A stretch of DNA of 64,000 nt from Ehretia macrophylla. Lineage: Eukaryota > Streptophyta > Magnoliopsida > Boraginales > Ehretiaceae. Positions within the stretch are counted from its first letter, which is position 1. Each line of letters begins with the position of its first letter. The stretch spans positions 20,414,840 through 20,478,839 of the forward strand of contig CM075767.1 of the NCBI GenBank assembly GCA_037974665.1, given 5' to 3'. The notes under the pieces were generated by a model, which saw nothing but the letters and a program-made list of their open reading frames with translations, did no database searches and was not told the origin of the DNA. Shown here one piece after another: positions 37,014 to 49,192 of the stretch. The position numbers and the translations under genes were made by a program.

Positions 37014-39323
37014 TGTAAAACCCAGCACGTGAGCTTATACGTAATTACACTAATTATAATACATTCATATCATTTCATGTGCATTAGCATCAAATAATAT
37101 GCATTAATAGCATTTAACGTGCATATTCATCGTTTTACGTACCAAAATGTTCAATTACGTGCATTAGGAGTTTTACGAGTCGTAGGCATTGATTGTACTT
37201 CAATACGTCAAGAGTAGTAACTAATTAGTTGCAAATCAACCAAAATGGCAAACTAGTAATACATAATATAGTTGGAGGGCACTCTTGTAATTTGGCTCAT
37301 TAGATATTTGATTACCTAATTTCTACTATGCTTGCCCACTCAAAACACACAATACACTCTACACACACACTAAAATCCTGCACACACACTCACACACACT
37401 CATACACGATCAAGAGGGAAAAGAGAGGGAGAGGAGAAAAGAGGAAAAGAGGAAGAAATAAGGGAATTTCAGCCTTGTTCCAAGCTACTTCTACATCTCT
37501 CAGCAAGTCTCAAGAGTTCTTTTGCTTTCTATTGCTTCTAAACTCAAGTTTGAGGTAAGGGTTGTTTTTCAAATGCTTTTCAAGATACATTAAGCATGGT
37601 CAATGATTATACTTGTGTTTAGAGCTTGATTGGGTGCTTATATGTGATATATATTTGTATATTTGAACTTGTTGAGAGGTGTATTGAGTTGTTGAGGGTA
37701 TTGATGTTGTGGAGCTTGGAGCTTGAACATGAATTATTGGGTTTTGTTGATCATTGATGTGGGATGCATTTGGTTGATTTTGAAGCATTGTATGATGCCT
37801 AATAGCCATTTAGAACTTGTTTGTATGTTGGTAGATGGATTGGTTGTGGTATAGGTGAATTGGGTAGAATTTTGGTGTTTTTCATGCAGTTATCCGGGCG
37901 TTACAGCCCGTATCCGGTCGCCCGGATAGAGGCCTCAACGCCCGGCAGAAAGCTTCGATCCGAGCGTTACTTGCTTCTTCCGGTCGACCGGACTAAGGCC
38001 TCAGCGCCCGGATGATTGACAGCTCTGTGCAGAGATTTTGCAAAAGCCATATCTCATTCATTTTAAATCCAAATTAAGTTCCGTTTGATTCTAGAGTTAT
38101 CTACATTCGATAAGCTTTGATTATAGACCAAAATCAGATTAATTAGAGTTTGGAAAAATAGGAAAATTTACCTCCTAAGTTAAGCTAATGCAAAAAGGAC
38201 TTAGAAATGCTTGTAGGATGAAACAACCATTCTTGTTGACCTCCACATTATGAATTGAGAGTTCAAAGTGCACGATTTTATCATTGATTGCATGCGTACA
38301 TGCTGTATGTGTTCCATCTTTAACATGATTATATTATTGCGTGATTTATTACTTGTACTAACCGGCGGCAACCTACTTTGTTGCCTCTGACTTGTTTATT
38401 ATGATTGAACTCCTCTCTCGCTTGGTGTGTTTCCTTGGAGAGATGGTTGGTATGATTAAGTTATTGAACACCATAGTAGAAGTTCTGGGCTGCCTGGGCG
38501 GCGTTGGGCTTGCCAGGACGGACTCGGCTACTATGGTTGAGTTGCCTCCGGAGTACCCTTATTAGTTGGCGTGTTGGGTTTATCATGGAAGCTGATTTGA
38601 GACTGGCCATCTCCAACAACTGTTCGAGTTATCGTGTCCTTTGATATATGGTAACCTACCTTCGCTTGGGCCCTTGAGGACCTCGGAGGGTAGAGATATG
38701 TGACACTGTTTGTTTATTAATTCTTATATTTATTTGCATATCGTGCATAGCATGTTTTCAAAAAAGATTCCTAAATATTGGAAATGTTTGTGAAAACCTA
38801 CTATGACCATTAACCCTCGCTGAGCTAAGTGTAGCTCATCCCTTTCTATGACAATCTTTCAGGTGAGCTTGAGCCTGAGCTAGGGACTCAAGCTGAAGGC
38901 AAGACATACTTGTGTGACGAGTCGGACTTCTGCTTGTTGTGATCATGCTTGTTGTTAATGCTATTTTGGATGTTAAACTATGTTAATATTGAACTACTTC
39001 AAGTACTGTAATATTCTTTTGGATTTGGTTGTGTAACTAACTTCTAAACATGGGATTGAAACCCTATTGCTGGACTACTCTTTTGAGGCCTAGAAGACAT
39101 TGATGTTGATAGCGTGTCTGAGGGTTAAATGTAGGCCTTGTATATATGAATGAACGGGTTAATGAATGTTGTAGTGCCGATAAATTTGGGCACCCTTCTT
39201 GAAGTTACTTATGGATATTATAATTGTCTAGGTCATGAATGGATGATTGTACAAGGCTATCTATTTAGTCCACGTCACATTCCGGCCTTGTCTTGGCAAC
39301 GAGTTCGGGGTCGGGGCGTGACA
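37014..39323 (+). mobile_element. Solo LTR, Ty3/gypsy Del/Tekay-like, plus orientation
   Basis: A 2,310-bp segment with TGTAAAACCC at the start and GGGGCGTGACA at the end, flanked by the 5-bp duplication GAATC (37,009-37,013 and 39,324-39,328). Unit A has the empty site near 8,884. No coding sequence for gag or pol. The block around 38,045-38,160 is homologous to the reverse complement of about 26,755-26,870 in the other solo LTR. Both contain a repeated GC-rich CCGGGCG stretch (here about 37,888-38,013). It inserted into the 5' LTR of the RE1-type copia after the A/B duplication. Confidence 0.9.
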
Positions 39324-39657
39324 GAATCTCTTATTAGTTGGAGTTTGTTGGATCACCATGCTGATTTTTCTTCACTTGAAAAACTCATGTGGATTATCAC
39401 TTTGGTTTGAACTTGTTGCCGTTAGATCTCCAAGATCATTCAACTTCTCTCCACTGATTGAGGCTAGATTATGAGAGTTTTCACCCTTTTTCTCCAATAA
39501 TTTCAAGCATTCTTATCTCTCCATAGACTCTCATGGTTGGTGGACATACCGAGCTATGATATATTGCCAATAAATAGTACAACATACTGTAAGTATCTCA
39601 ATCATGAGGGTAAACAAGAAAAATATACAACTTTCAAAAGTTTATCACCTTTGGACA

Positions 39658-40480
39658 GAATCTCAGAAATAAATCTTCTTTGGGTAGATAAATTTCTTTG
39701 ACTATAGATCTATACTACCAATCTTCATTCGCCCCAAAACAACACACATGTACAATTGTATGTATTAATCTGGAGATTTTTTCCATCGTCAAAGAAAGTT
39801 TGGCGAAAAAATTGGCATTTTGAATTATTATGGTTGAATCACTTTGGTGATAAACAATCTCGATAGTTCTCAACCAAAATTCCTTAAACCAAGAAAAAAT
39901 AAATTTATCCAATTATCAACTAATCTTAATTGCCAAAGAATAATCAACTTTACTTTTCAATGGCCAATACAAGAATTGTATAGTGAGTCTTATTTTCTTT
40001 CATAAACTTTGGGGTATCCATTTAGAATATAAAACTTACATGGTTCATTTATAACTTCAATAACATTTTTGTAGTGGGATACTTTTATTATGCTTTCAAA
40101 TAATATTCATATTATATCATTTGAATGGAAGCCATTAAAAAAATATTTTACAGAGAGACATCACAAGGTCCACAGTTCTTCAAATTAAACCGTTTAAGAA
40201 CTTGATGAATATAAGCTTTTTATGATAGGTCCAAAAGTCCACAAGACCTATCTCGGTGTATATGGATACTAAGAACGGAAGAGGCCTCTCCAAGATCCTT
40301 CATACCAAAAGTCTTGAACAAATACTATTTAATCTCATGAAGCATACCTAAATTATTTGTAGCTGACAAAATGTCCTCAATCATATAATATTAAGAAAAT
40401 AAATTTACTTTTACTGATCTTGAGGTATATTACTTCAATGTATATTAATCATTGTCAGCCCTATACACATTCCCAACAAC
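39658..40480 (-). mobile_element. Degenerate old copia element, RT part (unit B)
   Basis: Copy of 9,221-10,090. The same RT residues (FGMKDLGEASSILG-like, LGMLHEIK) can be read on the minus strand between about 40,400 and 40,100, with stops. Unit B lacks about 50 bases present in unit A at 9,221-9,275. Confidence 0.6.
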
Positions 40481-43030
40481 CACGTACCAGCTCATTTTTT
40501 GAAGGGTTAGCTGGTAATAGAAGTCAATGAACTTAGGATGAAAGAAACGATTATGCAATTTGCACTACTATATATCTAGCATTTTTTTTGTTGATTTATT
40601 ATTTAGGCTAATTACTGCTCAATTTGGATCGATTCATTTCTCTAATCAAAGGGCATGAACAACAATGACATCACGACTTAAAACCAATACAAAAGACACC
40701 TCTTATATGGAAACTAGCAACGCCACCCACTAGGGATTACAATATACCTAGCTAGAACCTGACATTTGATGCATTTTATTTTAAATATGACATATTTTAA
40801 GAGGCGGACCCTCTTAGTTTAAATTATTATAATTCACAATTTTGGTTATATCTAGAAAACTCATTATATTTCATGATACATGAACACTTTTTGGAAACTT
40901 TAGTAATGATCTTAATAAAGACTCAGTTTTATTTTAATAATAATTAATTTTTAATTAAATGTAGATTTGGAATTAGATTAGTCAATTTTTCAGCTTAAAT
41001 TAGCTAAACTTTTCAAACCAAATTAGCTTATTGGAACTCGCATTGCTCATCTAAATCACTTTTTTATATTTTACTAGCGGAATTAAAATACATATTATGT
41101 GCCAATTAATAATATTTTTTTTACAATTTCTCTTTTATTATCAATAATTTTAATGCGCAATATGTATTTTACCTAATTATCTTGTATGTAGAACCCTATT
41201 CTTGAATAATAAAATAATGTTATAGGCACTACTAATAGAGATTAGTATAAATATGTGATGGGTCTTATTGTGTTCCATGTATATATATATAGGTACTAAG
41301 TAGATTTAATTCAGAAGATAATTTAAGTGGCAACATATATGCCTGGGGAAATATTATTAACATAATCAACTATTGGTGTATATATGTACATTAGTGATGT
41401 AAAAGTTCATGCTAAGTACATGGATAATCGCATAGTAGGAAAAAGAGGACAAAAAGAAGAAAATGTAAACTCATATGGACTGAATTAATCAACAAAGTTG
41501 CATGCAAGAGACTTGATTGTGGAAAATTTAATTAATTAGGATATCATTGAATTTATGATTATCTTGTAATGTTTTTTTTTTTTTATAATGTTTCTTTTCT
41601 TAAAAAAAAATCTTTTGGACAATTTTATGATAATACCTATAATCAATAATGGAATAAGAGAATAACACTATACGATAGCCTAATTTCAATTGAATAGAAT
41701 GAGGGTATTTAAGTAAAATACAACTATTAATTCCAAGTTCATATGTGTTCCAAACACAATTTGGATTTACAAATGACAAGATTGACTTAATATTATTTTA
41801 CCATTTCAAACTAGAGAATTACAAATCCACGTAGAATTCATTTATAAATTAAATGAATTTCACACCACAAATATTTCCAAACACTATGTTACAGTTTTCT
41901 CCAAGTCCACAGCTAATTTTCAACCCAATAGTCTTGAGTTACTCTTCCAAATACTAATTAATTTTAGGTAGATTACAACAGGATCATATTTACTGGTTTT
42001 AAAAGTCTTGATATTATTTGATAAAAATAAGGGCGAATTAAGATGAGAACAATTGTTCGGAGGCCTTCAAGAACAAGCACATATCGAAAGATGAATTGGA
42101 GCTCATGAGGGCGTTTATAAGATTGTAGCTTATGCGAAAGAAGAAAGTGATCCCGAACTACAAGTATAGGTCAATTAAAAGACAATATAATAAATTAATT
42201 TGATTTCCTTAATTTCAACTAATTATGTGTAGCTCCTTTCCCTTAATTTTTTTTTCTTTTTCTTTTCGCAACTAGGGATTATTAATATGTTATCTTAAAA
42301 TGATTAAAATTAAAATGGTCAAATAATGTTATGTTGTAATGACAAGTTTTATGTTTGAATCTCGATTTCGGCCTTCATTGTACCAAAAAAAAAAAATTAA
42401 TATTTCCTTTGGAATTTTACTTACCACTGGAAAAAAATCACTGGAGAAAGTCAGTGTTCTCCATAGGATATGATGTTATTAGGCAAATTTGGACATGATG
42501 CGTTGATTACGGGAGACCTAAAGTCAATCTTACAGCATATACATAAAATGTTACACCTATCAAAAATCGATCTCGAAATCTCAAGCATACAAAGCAAAAA
42601 TCATACCAGTAGACAATTTTTGATCAATGAGAATACCGTCACATTATATTCTCATGGGAAAGTCAGTGTTCACATGGGCAGACAATTGGCCTACAACGTA
42701 CCCAATAAATAAAAAAATAGACAGAAGATTGAGGAAAAATATTATGAGGAAATATTTATTCACAAGGGTTATAGTATCGTGCCGGCAAGAAATCAACTAA
42801 ACATCTGGTGAACAAATTATTCGCCATAAAATAATCACCGTGATTAATGAGATTAACACGAGACTTTTTCAATCCCTACATCGGCAAATAATTAATTAGA
42901 TGAAAAGCATCTCCTGCTAATTTAATGAACTTGAATATCTTTCTTCTCAACATGTATATATATATGTTGCTGCTAATAATTATCTATCTCACAAAGCTAA
43001 GGCATTTCTTTTCTATTCCCAAAAGTTAAT
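40481..43030. other. AT-rich spacer without genes (unit B)
   Basis: Counterpart of 10,091-13,510, shortened by the missing 0.8 kb at about 41,046-41,130 and by the short TA tract at 41,279. No gene is supported. The small open frame at 42,470-42,712 is matched by a broken frame in unit A and has no recognisable domain. Confidence 0.65.
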
Positions 43031-43517
43031 ATGGCTGTTGAAGCTGCTGTTGGTGTTGTTGTCGAGCATCTATTCAATGAAGTTGTTTCTCTTGCTTCTG
43101 AAGAAGTCAACCTTGTATTGCATTAACCTTGTATTGCATTTCAAGGATGACCTTAAAAGCCTAGCTGGAGAGCTTGAGATCATTCAAGCTCTGGTTGTAG
43201 ATGCTGATGGCAAGGATATTCAATTAGGGACCATGCAACTTTGGTAAAGGAAACTTAAGGATATAGTTTCTGATGCTGAGGACGTGTTGGAAGATTACAA
43301 ATATGAGCTTTTTTGCCGAAAGTTAGAGATTCCACAAAAGAAATGGGACAAGGTACGCAACTTCTATTCTCCCACAAGAAAGCTTGCCTTTCGTGTCAAG
43401 TGGCTCATATGATTAAGGGTATTAATTTACGATTAAAAAGTATTAAAGAACTAGGAATGGATTATGGGTTGAATCCTTCCGAGTTTCTAAGTAGAAGTTC
43501 AGAAGTTAAAATGGTGT
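43031..43517 (+). pseudogene. NLR fragment: Rx-type CC domain only (unit B)
   Basis: ATG 43,031 (MAVEAAVGVVVEHLFNEVVSL in the original frame) starts the partner of 13,511. A 16-bp tandem duplication (43,109-43,124 and 43,125-43,140) brings in a TAA stop and a frameshift. The downstream CC part is more complete than in unit A (DAEDVLEDYKYEL near 43,275-43,312) and runs to SEFLSRSSEVK. It has no NB-ARC. The site where the unit A foldback element inserted is intact at about 43,518-43,526. Confidence 0.85.
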
Positions 43518-43526
43518 ATCTAATTA

Positions 43527-44036
43527 ACAACACAAGTGTATCTAATTCATGAAAATCATAAGAATTTTCGGAATTTTGTGGGGAATCTTGATTGGTGCTG
43601 AGCTAACCTCACGTGATGATTAAGTGCTATTTAGTTAAATACTTAATCTCGATTAATTAGTGATAAACTCAAGTCGCTGGGCCACACGTCCACGAAATTG
43701 AGTCTTTTAGTAAAATAATAACGTTATTGAGCCTGAAGATGAAATAATTATATTATTATTTTATTATTATTAATCTCTTAAATAATGTTATTAAATTATT
43801 AAAAAACTCAAATTAAAAGTCTAACATCCAAATAATTCAGTATGAGTGATTCACTGTGGGAAGTCAAGTCTCCGGGGCCACACTTCATCGTACAAATAAT
43901 TGAGTATGAATTCGAAATATCTCATTCCTCTATACATTTTGTTGCTAACATTCATCTTTCTCACAAACCTAAGAAAAATCTCAGATCTTTCGTGTATTTT
44001 CCAAAGCAATTCTTTCTGTGTTTTGGAAAAGTTAAG
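43527..44036 (+). other. 5' region of the unit B NLR pseudogene
   Basis: AT-rich leader without a gene, homologous to 15,129-15,540. Confidence 0.6.
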
Positions 44037-47021
44037 ATGGCCGAAACTATCATTGGTGTTGTTGCACAAAGTCTATTCAATGAAGCACTTTCTCTTGCTA
44101 CTGAAGAGCTTAGTCTTGTTTTCCATTTCAAGGATGACCTTCAAAGCTTGGCTGGAGAAGTTAAAGCCATTCAAGCTTTGGTTGCCGAAGCAGATTGCAA
44201 GGATATTTCTTCACAGATCATGCAAAATTGGTTGAAAAGTCTTAAGGATGTTGCGTTTGATGCTGAGGACGTGTTGGAAGAGTACAAATACGAACTTCTT
44301 CACCGAAAGGTAAAGATGTCAAATTTGATACCACAGAAGAAATGGGACAAGGTACGCAACTTGTTTTCTCCCATTACAAACCTTTCATTTCGTTTCAACA
44401 TGGCTCATAAGATTAAGGATGTTTATTCACGATTGAAAAGTGTCAAAGAACAAGGATTGGGTTATGGGTTGAATCCTTCTGAGTTTCTAAATAGAAGTTC
44501 AGAAGTTAAAATAGACCGAATGACTAGTCCTTTTGTTCAAGAATCAACAATCGTGGAGATGATGATGTCATAAAAGTTGTAGACATGCTGGTGAATGCAA
44601 ACATTGAAGAACATATTGAGTTCATTGGCATAATAGGCATAGGTGGGCAAGGCAAGACGACTCTTGCCCAACTTGGCTGCAAACATGATAAAGTGGTGAA
44701 TCATTTTGAACATAAAATATGGATTTGTGTTTCTGAGGATTTCAAAGTTGAGAGAATCTTAAATGAGATGGTGCAATGTGTAACCAAAGAAAATTCTAAT
44801 TTGACAAATAGGCAAGCATTAATTGAGAAACTTCAAAATACTTTGAAGGGTAAAAGATATCTTCTTACTCTTGATGATGTATGGAAAGATGATCAAGAAA
44901 AATGGGAGCGTATGGAAAATGATGTACGAGAGATAGGTGGTTCTAGAGGAACCAAAATCATGGTGACAACACGGAATGAGGAAGTTGTTTCAACCATGCT
45001 TGCATCGCAAATCTATCGTTTAGGTCAATTGTCAGATAATGACAGTTTCACTTTATTTCATCAAAGAGCATTTGCAAAGGGTGGGGTGGTGGAGACTTCA
45101 GAATTTCTGGATATAGGTCGAAGAATGGTGAAAAGGTGTGGGGGTTTGCCATTAGCAATTAAGGCATTGGGAGGTTTGCTTTACTCAAAAAGTGATGTAC
45201 ATGAATGGTTGAGTATAGAGAAGAATGATATATGGAGTTCAACCACCAGTCAAGGAAGAGTCCTGCCATCCATAAAACTAAGTTACAATCATTTGCCTTC
45301 ATTGTCTTTGAGATAATGCTTTGCATATTGTTCAATATTTCCAAAGGATACTGTCATGGAAAGGGAAGTTCTTATACTATTATGGATGGCACAAGGATTT
45401 CTTAATCCTCCTAAGGGTAGTCATTTACAAATGGAGGACTTGGGTAATGACTACTTTAATATTATATTATGGAATTCTTTGTTGCAAGAGCCCACATACG
45501 ATGACTACAATAAGATTCGGTCTTGCAAAATGCATGACATTGTGCATGATTTTGCATTACTAAGGTCAAAAGATTATTGCTTCACAATAAATGTTGGGCA
45601 AGATGACAAAGATACTAAAGGTGTACATTTATCAATGATTTCTAGTAAAAAGGAAATGGTAGATGTGCCTCAAGAAATTTCTCCAAAACTGAGAACATTA
45701 TACCTACCAAGTGGGGTCATTGGAAATGAGTTGATAAAATCTAGACACCTTCGAACTTTAAGTTTGGAGGGCTATAAAATTAAATAATTGCCTACTTCAA
45801 TAGGTAGGTTGAAACAATTAAGATGCATTGACATTATGGAGACTAGGATCAGAAAGTTGCTGGCTTCTTATATAAAGCTCTACAATTTACAAACCCTAAG
45901 AGTCAATTTGGAAGAAAATTCAGTGATTTTTTTGGGTTCTCTGATCAACTTGAGACATATTGATCTTGATAGTTCATGGGAGAGCATACTGCTTGTGGGA
46001 ATAAGTCACTTGTCTCATCTTCAAACCTTGTCTCATCTCCTCTAAATAACTTAAGAGGTAGCCTCATCATTGATGGGCTTGAGAAGGTGAAAAAAGGGGA
46101 GGAAGCCCGGAAGGCAAATATATCAGAAAAGTCCAAGGTTGATGATTTAGAACTTCGGTGGACTGGCGAGAGAGAGGCATTGAATTTGAAAGACGATGAA
46201 GATGTTATTAAAAGTCTCAAACCCCACCCATGTCTAAAAAGGTTAGAAATTAACAATTTTAGGGGTTCAAGGTTTCCATCTTGGATGACGAACGAGCTGC
46301 TTAAGAATTTAGTGTAATTCGAGCTAATGGGTTGTGATTCATGTGAGCAATTCCCACCTTTGGGACACTTTCCATCTTTGCGTTCACTGAGGATTGTAAA
46401 TTGTGAGAAGTTGGTTGTGTTACCGTCACTGCAAGACCTCTCGTCTATTGAGATTTTGGAAATTTGGAATGTTGACGTTGTTTCCATTCCAGATACGCCG
46501 TCATCCTTGCTCTCATTGAAGATTGAAAAATGTGAGAAGTTGGTTGCATTACCTAGAGGGCTTGAATTGTGAATGTCACTTGAGGAAATTCAGATTTACA
46601 ATTGTCCTGCTCTTCAAGGAGTAGATGGTTGTGGTCTTGAGCGTCTGCCCAATCTTAAAACTTTGATAATTGGTAAATTCTCAAATGAGCTTCAAAACTT
46701 ACGTCTCTGCCTGAGCAAATTCAGCATCTCCCTTCCTTGAGAGACTTGGAGTTAAAGCATTTTAAAGAATTAAAGGTTGTACCAGAGTGGCTGGGCAACA
46801 TCCCATCACTTCAATGTCTAAAACTTTATAGATGTGAGAATCTGGAGTATATGCCATCTGCGGAAGCGATCCAGCGCTTGACGAATCTTCAAAATTTGAT
46901 TATCAGTTCTTGTCCCCGCTTGAAAGAGAGATGCACAAGGGGAAGCGGTCCAGAGTGGCACAAGATTGCCCATATTCCAAACATTTGGGTCGATATGAAC
47001 AACATTCAATCTGAAAATTAA
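44037..47021 (+). pseudogene. CC-NB-ARC-LRR (RGA-type) resistance gene, pseudogene (unit B)
   Basis: ATG 44,037 (MAETIIGVVAQSLFNEALSL) to TAA 47,019. CC, NB-ARC (P-loop GIGGQGKTT about 44,636; LLTLDDVW; GTKIMVTTR; CGGLPLAIKALGG; MHDIVHD about 45,530) and LRRs are clear. The C-terminus is better preserved than in unit A (VVPEWLGNIPSLQCLKLYRC...NIQSEN). Lesions: a frameshift near 44,555 giving TAA at 44,571, TAA at 45,313 (Gln codon in A), TAA at 45,785 (Gln in A), a roughly 40-nt deletion near 46,034, TAA at 46,315, TGA at 46,570 and a roughly 80-nt deletion near 46,692. These are almost all different from the unit A lesions. Confidence 0.93.
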
Positions 47022-48260
47022 TTTACTATCTGTAAGTATAGTTCAACCACCGTCTATATATGTTCATTACTATTTTGTTTCTTCTTATTTCAAATACATT
47101 TCAACTTCTTTTCCTTTTTCGAGTTTGCATCTTCTCTATTAACTAGAAAATGGGAGGTAGATGATTTTAAATTCATTTTTCTGCTCTCTTCTTGTGCTGC
47201 CTCTGCTATCTATGCTCGCTGACATTGGAAAATTTCATTTTGTATTGAAATTTAAGATTCATTCTTAATTTTTAAACTTTTTTAAACTAGGTTTTTTTAT
47301 TAAAAAAAAAAAAAAATCTTCAAAAGGAAGTTTTAAAACCCATCTTGTATTTTGAATTTGCAGGTTTACTACTTATACTTACTATGCTCATGACTTTTTG
47401 TTTTCTTTATTTCCATTTTTAGTTCCTTTGCGTGCTCTCACTATTTCGTTTACAATTTTATTCCTTTTCATGATTGTGTCTTCTCCATTAATTAGAATAT
47501 GAATGGCAGATGAGTAAGCTCTTTGATATTTTTGTAGTGAAATCACAAAATTTCATATCATTTTATTATGAAGGAATCCGAAAATTTATTATACAATCCT
47601 TGCACTACTTTCTTGGCATTTAAGTGAAGGCATTATTTTACACCAAGTGTAGTTAGTTTCCTAATCAATTTCACAGTTTGAGTCTAGTGAAGTTGAGTAC
47701 ATTATTTAGAGGGCTCAAGTTATGCACACCCATCAAAGGAAATAGAATCATATATGTTTTCGCACTCTAATTAAATCCTGAACTTGCAGGTTTAGCCGAT
47801 AAATGGGTTTTGAACCACCAAAGTTTCAATTGCTTAGTTTGAATCTTTTGGCATGCAATAAGAAAAGGTCCCTTGGTTGTTGAAGAAAATAAATGAAGGT
47901 TTCTGTTTTACTCGTTAACAGTTCATACCTTTCTGAGATATTTTTTTCCAAATGATGATAAATTAGTAATATGAATAACCTGTTTCATATCTCCAGATGA
48001 TGGCAATTAGAATATGTTGATCCTGCTTTCATTGCCAGCCCTGTTTGGAGTCCAAATCTCATTCTTTGCAAATGTGATGATTTTTCTTGGAACTTTTGGA
48101 GCTTGATGGATTGGAGTCGTTCTTGAAGTGGACGAACAATTGTATTATAGCATGTTATGAGCTTTGTATGCCGAAACTTTTCTCTTCTCACTGTTTCAAT
48201 CAATACCTCTTAGAGGTTTTCTCTTCTTCAGTCACTGGTGTTTGTTTGAATTTTTATTCT
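47022..48260 (+). other. 3' flank of the unit B NLR
   Basis: Matches 18,500-18,895 joined to 24,166-25,030. It holds the empty target site of the Tnt1-like element (near 47,385-47,390). No gene is supported. Confidence 0.7.
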
Positions 48261-48534
48261 CTGAATTTTAACTAATTAATTTGATTATTTTTTCTGTTTT
48301 TCTGCTTAGGAAAATTGGTGATTGAAGTGATTCAGCAAGGTGAGTATTAAGGTGATAATTTATTTTCTTTTATTTTTTAAATTAATTAATTTTTTGTGTA
48401 ATTTTATGTGCTCTGAATGAAATGCTTTTGCCGATTAATGTGATGATTTTTATGTGTATTTTTTCAGTTAAAGTTTCATGCATGTGGTGATTTTGCTTTA
48501 CTAGTGCTATTTTTATGTGTAAAAATTCTGTGAC
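48261..48534. other. Unique AT-rich DNA right of unit B
   Basis: Sequence here no longer matches unit A. Nothing recognisable. Confidence 0.5.
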
Positions 48535-48745
48535 ATCCCACATCAAATAGTGTGATTGTATGATTTATAAGTGGGTGTTGTGGATATAAGGGATAACTTG
48601 TATTAAACATTTTGAATCAGTAGAAAAGAGGTCCAAGTAGTTGTTTATCTCACATCAGTGGAAGATAGTGTGATTGTGTGGTTTATAAGTAGGTGTTGCG
48701 AGTATAAAGAATAATTTGAGTAAATCATTTTGGACCAGTCGAAAT
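48535..48745. repeat. Pair of roughly 100-bp direct repeats
   Basis: Two imperfect copies start near 48,537 and 48,650. Shared words include TCCCACATC/TCTCACATC, TAGTGTGATTGT, TTTATAAGT, GGTGTTG and TAAAGGATAA-like sequence. The pattern is common in plant intergenic repeats. Its origin is unknown to me. Confidence 0.65.
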
Positions 48746-49192
48746 TTAGTAGAAAATGTTATCATCTTGCCTATTCTGAGATAAACATGCAGCAATCACA
48801 TGTTTGCTTGCTTTGTTTCTTTTTAATAAAGAAAAAATTTACCTTATGTGTAAAAACACGTACTAATATATATTACAGTTTAGTCAAAGGAGATAGGATA
48901 TTGGTTTTGAGTCGGACCTTAGATACAATAAAGTATCGTCTTACCATTCTATTCAACTTTTATAAAACATGCTTGCTTACTTTCTTTGAATAGTAATGCG
49001 AAAGAATGGAGATCTTCATTTTCAATTTGTAGCTTAGATTTTACTCTATATAAGTTCTGAAAAGCAAGTAGCTCACTCAACACAACATAGCAACACGACC
49101 TCAGGAAATGAAGATCACTCAAGCTCATTCTCAGCAAAGACATCCCTATCGAAGATACCTCAGACCAGCATAGCTCAGATAGATAACTTAGT
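48746..49192. other. AT-rich DNA without a gene
   Basis: Short open frames on both strands show no domain and no codon bias. Nothing else seen. Confidence 0.5.

Larger units (their letters stand above)
32771..39657 (-). mobile_element. RE1-type Ty1/copia element, truncated, split by a solo LTR (unit B)
   Basis: Counterpart of 4,657-9,220, with an 83-bp 3' LTR remnant (32,771-32,853), primer site (36,834-36,846) and 5' LTR (36,850-39,657). The 5' LTR is interrupted by a 2.3-kb solo LTR. This makes three levels of nesting: old copia, then RE1-type copia, then solo LTR. Confidence 0.85.
28114..48260. repeat. Tandem duplication, unit B
   Basis: This is the second copy of the block starting at base 1. 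Similarity runs through the NLR 3' flank and fades near 48,212-48,260, where B has a short extra stretch before diverging from A (about 25,030). Unit B lacks the foldback element and the Tnt1-like copia of unit A. It has its own 2.3-kb solo LTR at 37,014-39,323 and lacks about 0.8 kb that A has at roughly 10,669-11,506. Confidence 0.92.

Noticed and set aside
42470-42712. 80-codon open frame in unit B spacer
   Set aside because: The unit A counterpart is broken, no domain is seen, and it lies in AT-rich spacer.
43851-44069. Minus-strand open frames across the NLR genes (also 15,576-15,911, 17,523-18,107 and 45,945-46,487)
   Set aside because: They are shadows of the NLR coding strand, with no domain of their own.
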